Assembly (NCBI RefSeq): GCF_018691265.1
Contig: NW_024881321.1
Coordinates: 20,685,698-20,749,697 of the forward strand
Length of the DNA stretch: 64,000 bases
Reading direction: 5' to 3'
Origin: Tyto alba
Taxonomy: Eukaryota > Chordata > Aves > Strigiformes > Tytonidae
Positions within the stretch are counted from its first letter, which is position 1. The number at the start of each line of letters is the position of its first letter. A program made the translations under genes and the position numbers. The notes beneath the pieces are model-generated. The model made no database searches. It saw nothing but the letters and a program-made list of their open reading frames with translations, and was not told the origin of the DNA. This document shows positions 63,201 through 64,000 of the stretch, one piece after another.

Positions 63201-63599
63201 TCAGCTGTCATGTAAATACTTGGTGTCATGTAATTGATGTGTTTTTTATCAACTTTGCAATTGCTGCCAAGTAATCTGATCAATGTGAAAATATGGATAA
63301 CACTAAATTGATTTAGCTTCAGTACAGCTTGGATTGTAAACCCAGCTTTTATAGATATACATTCAGATTTAGTCTTTAGTGCAGTGGATCTACACTTTGT
63401 TATTAATGAATAAGTAAAAGATGGAACAATATATGTTGTATACCTGGAGTAAACAGTTTATTGTCTCTAATACATTATTGATCTTTTTAGCACTAAATTT
63501 AGACTTAATTGGTAAATAAATGCTACTTTAGACTTTGTTTCATATGCCTTCAAATACAATAGCAGGATGTTTTCTTTACAACTCGTATATAACAATTTC
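60213..63599. other. AT-rich DNA, no gene recognised
   Basis: No coding exon series, RNA gene or repeat end was recognised in 3.4 kb. Frames of 129 (plus, 62742-63131) and 104 codons (minus, 62969-63283) overlap antisense and run through A-rich sequence. Neither looks like a known protein. Confidence 0.5.
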
Positions 63600-63990
63600 T
63601 CTCTGCCACTCCTTCCTTCCCACATTTCTCTTCTGTTTCACTGTGGGCTCTCCAGGGGTGGCAGTTCCTTTGGGAATATCCATCTGCTCCAGCACAGGTC
63701 CTCTTTGGGCTTCAGAGGGATCTCTGCTCTAGAATCATGGAGCACTGCTTCCCCCTCCTTCTAACTCTTTTTGTTTCCTTCTCCTCTTTCTGTGATTCTT
63801 TCTGCCATTTCTTAAACACGTTTCCTCAGAGGTGTTACTATCTTGTCCAAGGGGCTCAGTTGTCCCCTGAGGTGTGTTCATTGGAACTGGCTGTGTCTGG
63901 CATGGGACAGTCCCTGGCCTCTCCTCACAGAGGACACCCCTGCAGCCCTGCTAGTTATAGCTCTGGCAGAAGACCATGGTTTCTTATGGT
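63600..63990 (-). mobile_element. Partial LTR of the 1 kb avian ERV type, minus strand
   Basis: Read on the minus strand, the block has CCCTGCAGGGGTGTCCTCTGTGAGGAGAGGCC, a TTTAAGA TATA-like word, a purine-rich AGAAAGAGGAGAAGG stretch and GGAGGGGGAAGCAGTGCTCC. AGAGCAGAGATCCCTCTG and 'GGAGCAG...' units follow. From memory this is the U3-to-leader portion of a bird LTR of the same broad type as the 19.9 and 28.8 kb copies. The 5' end near 63990 is eroded, and the 3' half (toward lower coordinates) is missing beyond about 63600. The two plus-strand 65-codon frames inside are antisense and not genes. Confidence 0.6.
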
Positions 63991-64000
63991 ATGGTTATAT

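Noticed and set aside
1..64000. Bacterial-type features: operons, ribosome binding sites, CRISPR arrays, insertion sequences
   Set aside because: The sequence is vertebrate. No direct-repeat and spacer array or bacterial gene was seen.
1..64000. tRNA, rRNA or snRNA genes
   Set aside because: No A-box/B-box pair with a cloverleaf and no rRNA-like segment was noticed by eye. A covariance-model scan would be needed to exclude diverged copies.

Overview
The window looks like a piece of a bird nuclear genome. It is AT-rich, no host protein-coding gene, rRNA or tRNA could be recognised on either strand, and nearly everything identifiable is a retroelement. The host call rests on (i) CR1 LINE copies ending in the bird-type ATTCTATG octamer tail, and (ii) repeated LTRs of the kind that begins near TGTCCTGGTTTGGGC and ends near CAAACCACCACA. 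Both are typical of neoavian, especially songbird, genomes. The species is inference only. Family identifications are from memory, without a database search.

Layout. 0-8.8 kb: AT-rich unique-looking DNA with one LTR-like block (3.34-3.99 kb, minus). 8.85-9.79 kb: CR1, minus. About 10.57-12.83 kb: decayed pol of an ERVL-like endogenous retrovirus, minus, with recognisable RT, RNase H and integrase but many stops and frameshifts. 13-19.8 kb: nothing recognised. 19.86-20.86 kb: about 1 kb solo LTR, minus. 21.76 kb: CR1 tail. 26.99-27.48 kb: solo LTR, minus. 28.78-29.85 kb: about 1.07 kb solo LTR, plus, related to the 19.86 kb copy. 31.38-32.69 kb: the best CR1 copy, plus, with a broken reverse transcriptase. 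35.0-35.4 kb: an older CR1 fragment. 39.21-39.79 and 40.84-41.43 kb: solo LTRs in opposite orientations. 46.85-47.55 kb: CR1, minus. 51.24-51.83 kb: an unrelated LTR-like block. About 53.2-54.5 kb: an unidentified GC-richer block. 55.00-55.60 and 56.95-57.55 kb: solo LTRs. 60.0-60.2 kb: CR1 tail. 63.6 kb to the end: partial LTR.

How it fits together. There is no operon-like or multi-gene system here. The window reads as an intergenic or deep-intronic gene desert shaped by LINE retrotransposition and ERV insertion followed by LTR-LTR recombination. At least seven LTRs stand without internal regions. Two have perfect 5-bp target duplications (39.2 and 56.95 kb), three have near-perfect ones, and two have unclear flanks. 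The only internal ERV sequence has no LTR beside it.

I found no convincing new biological system. The most useful leads are the pair of closely related inverted LTRs 17 kb apart, the LTR termini with extended inverted repeats that vary together, the decayed ERVL pol with apparent loss of catalytic residues, the internal deletion in the large CR1, and the unexplained GC-rich block near 54 kb.
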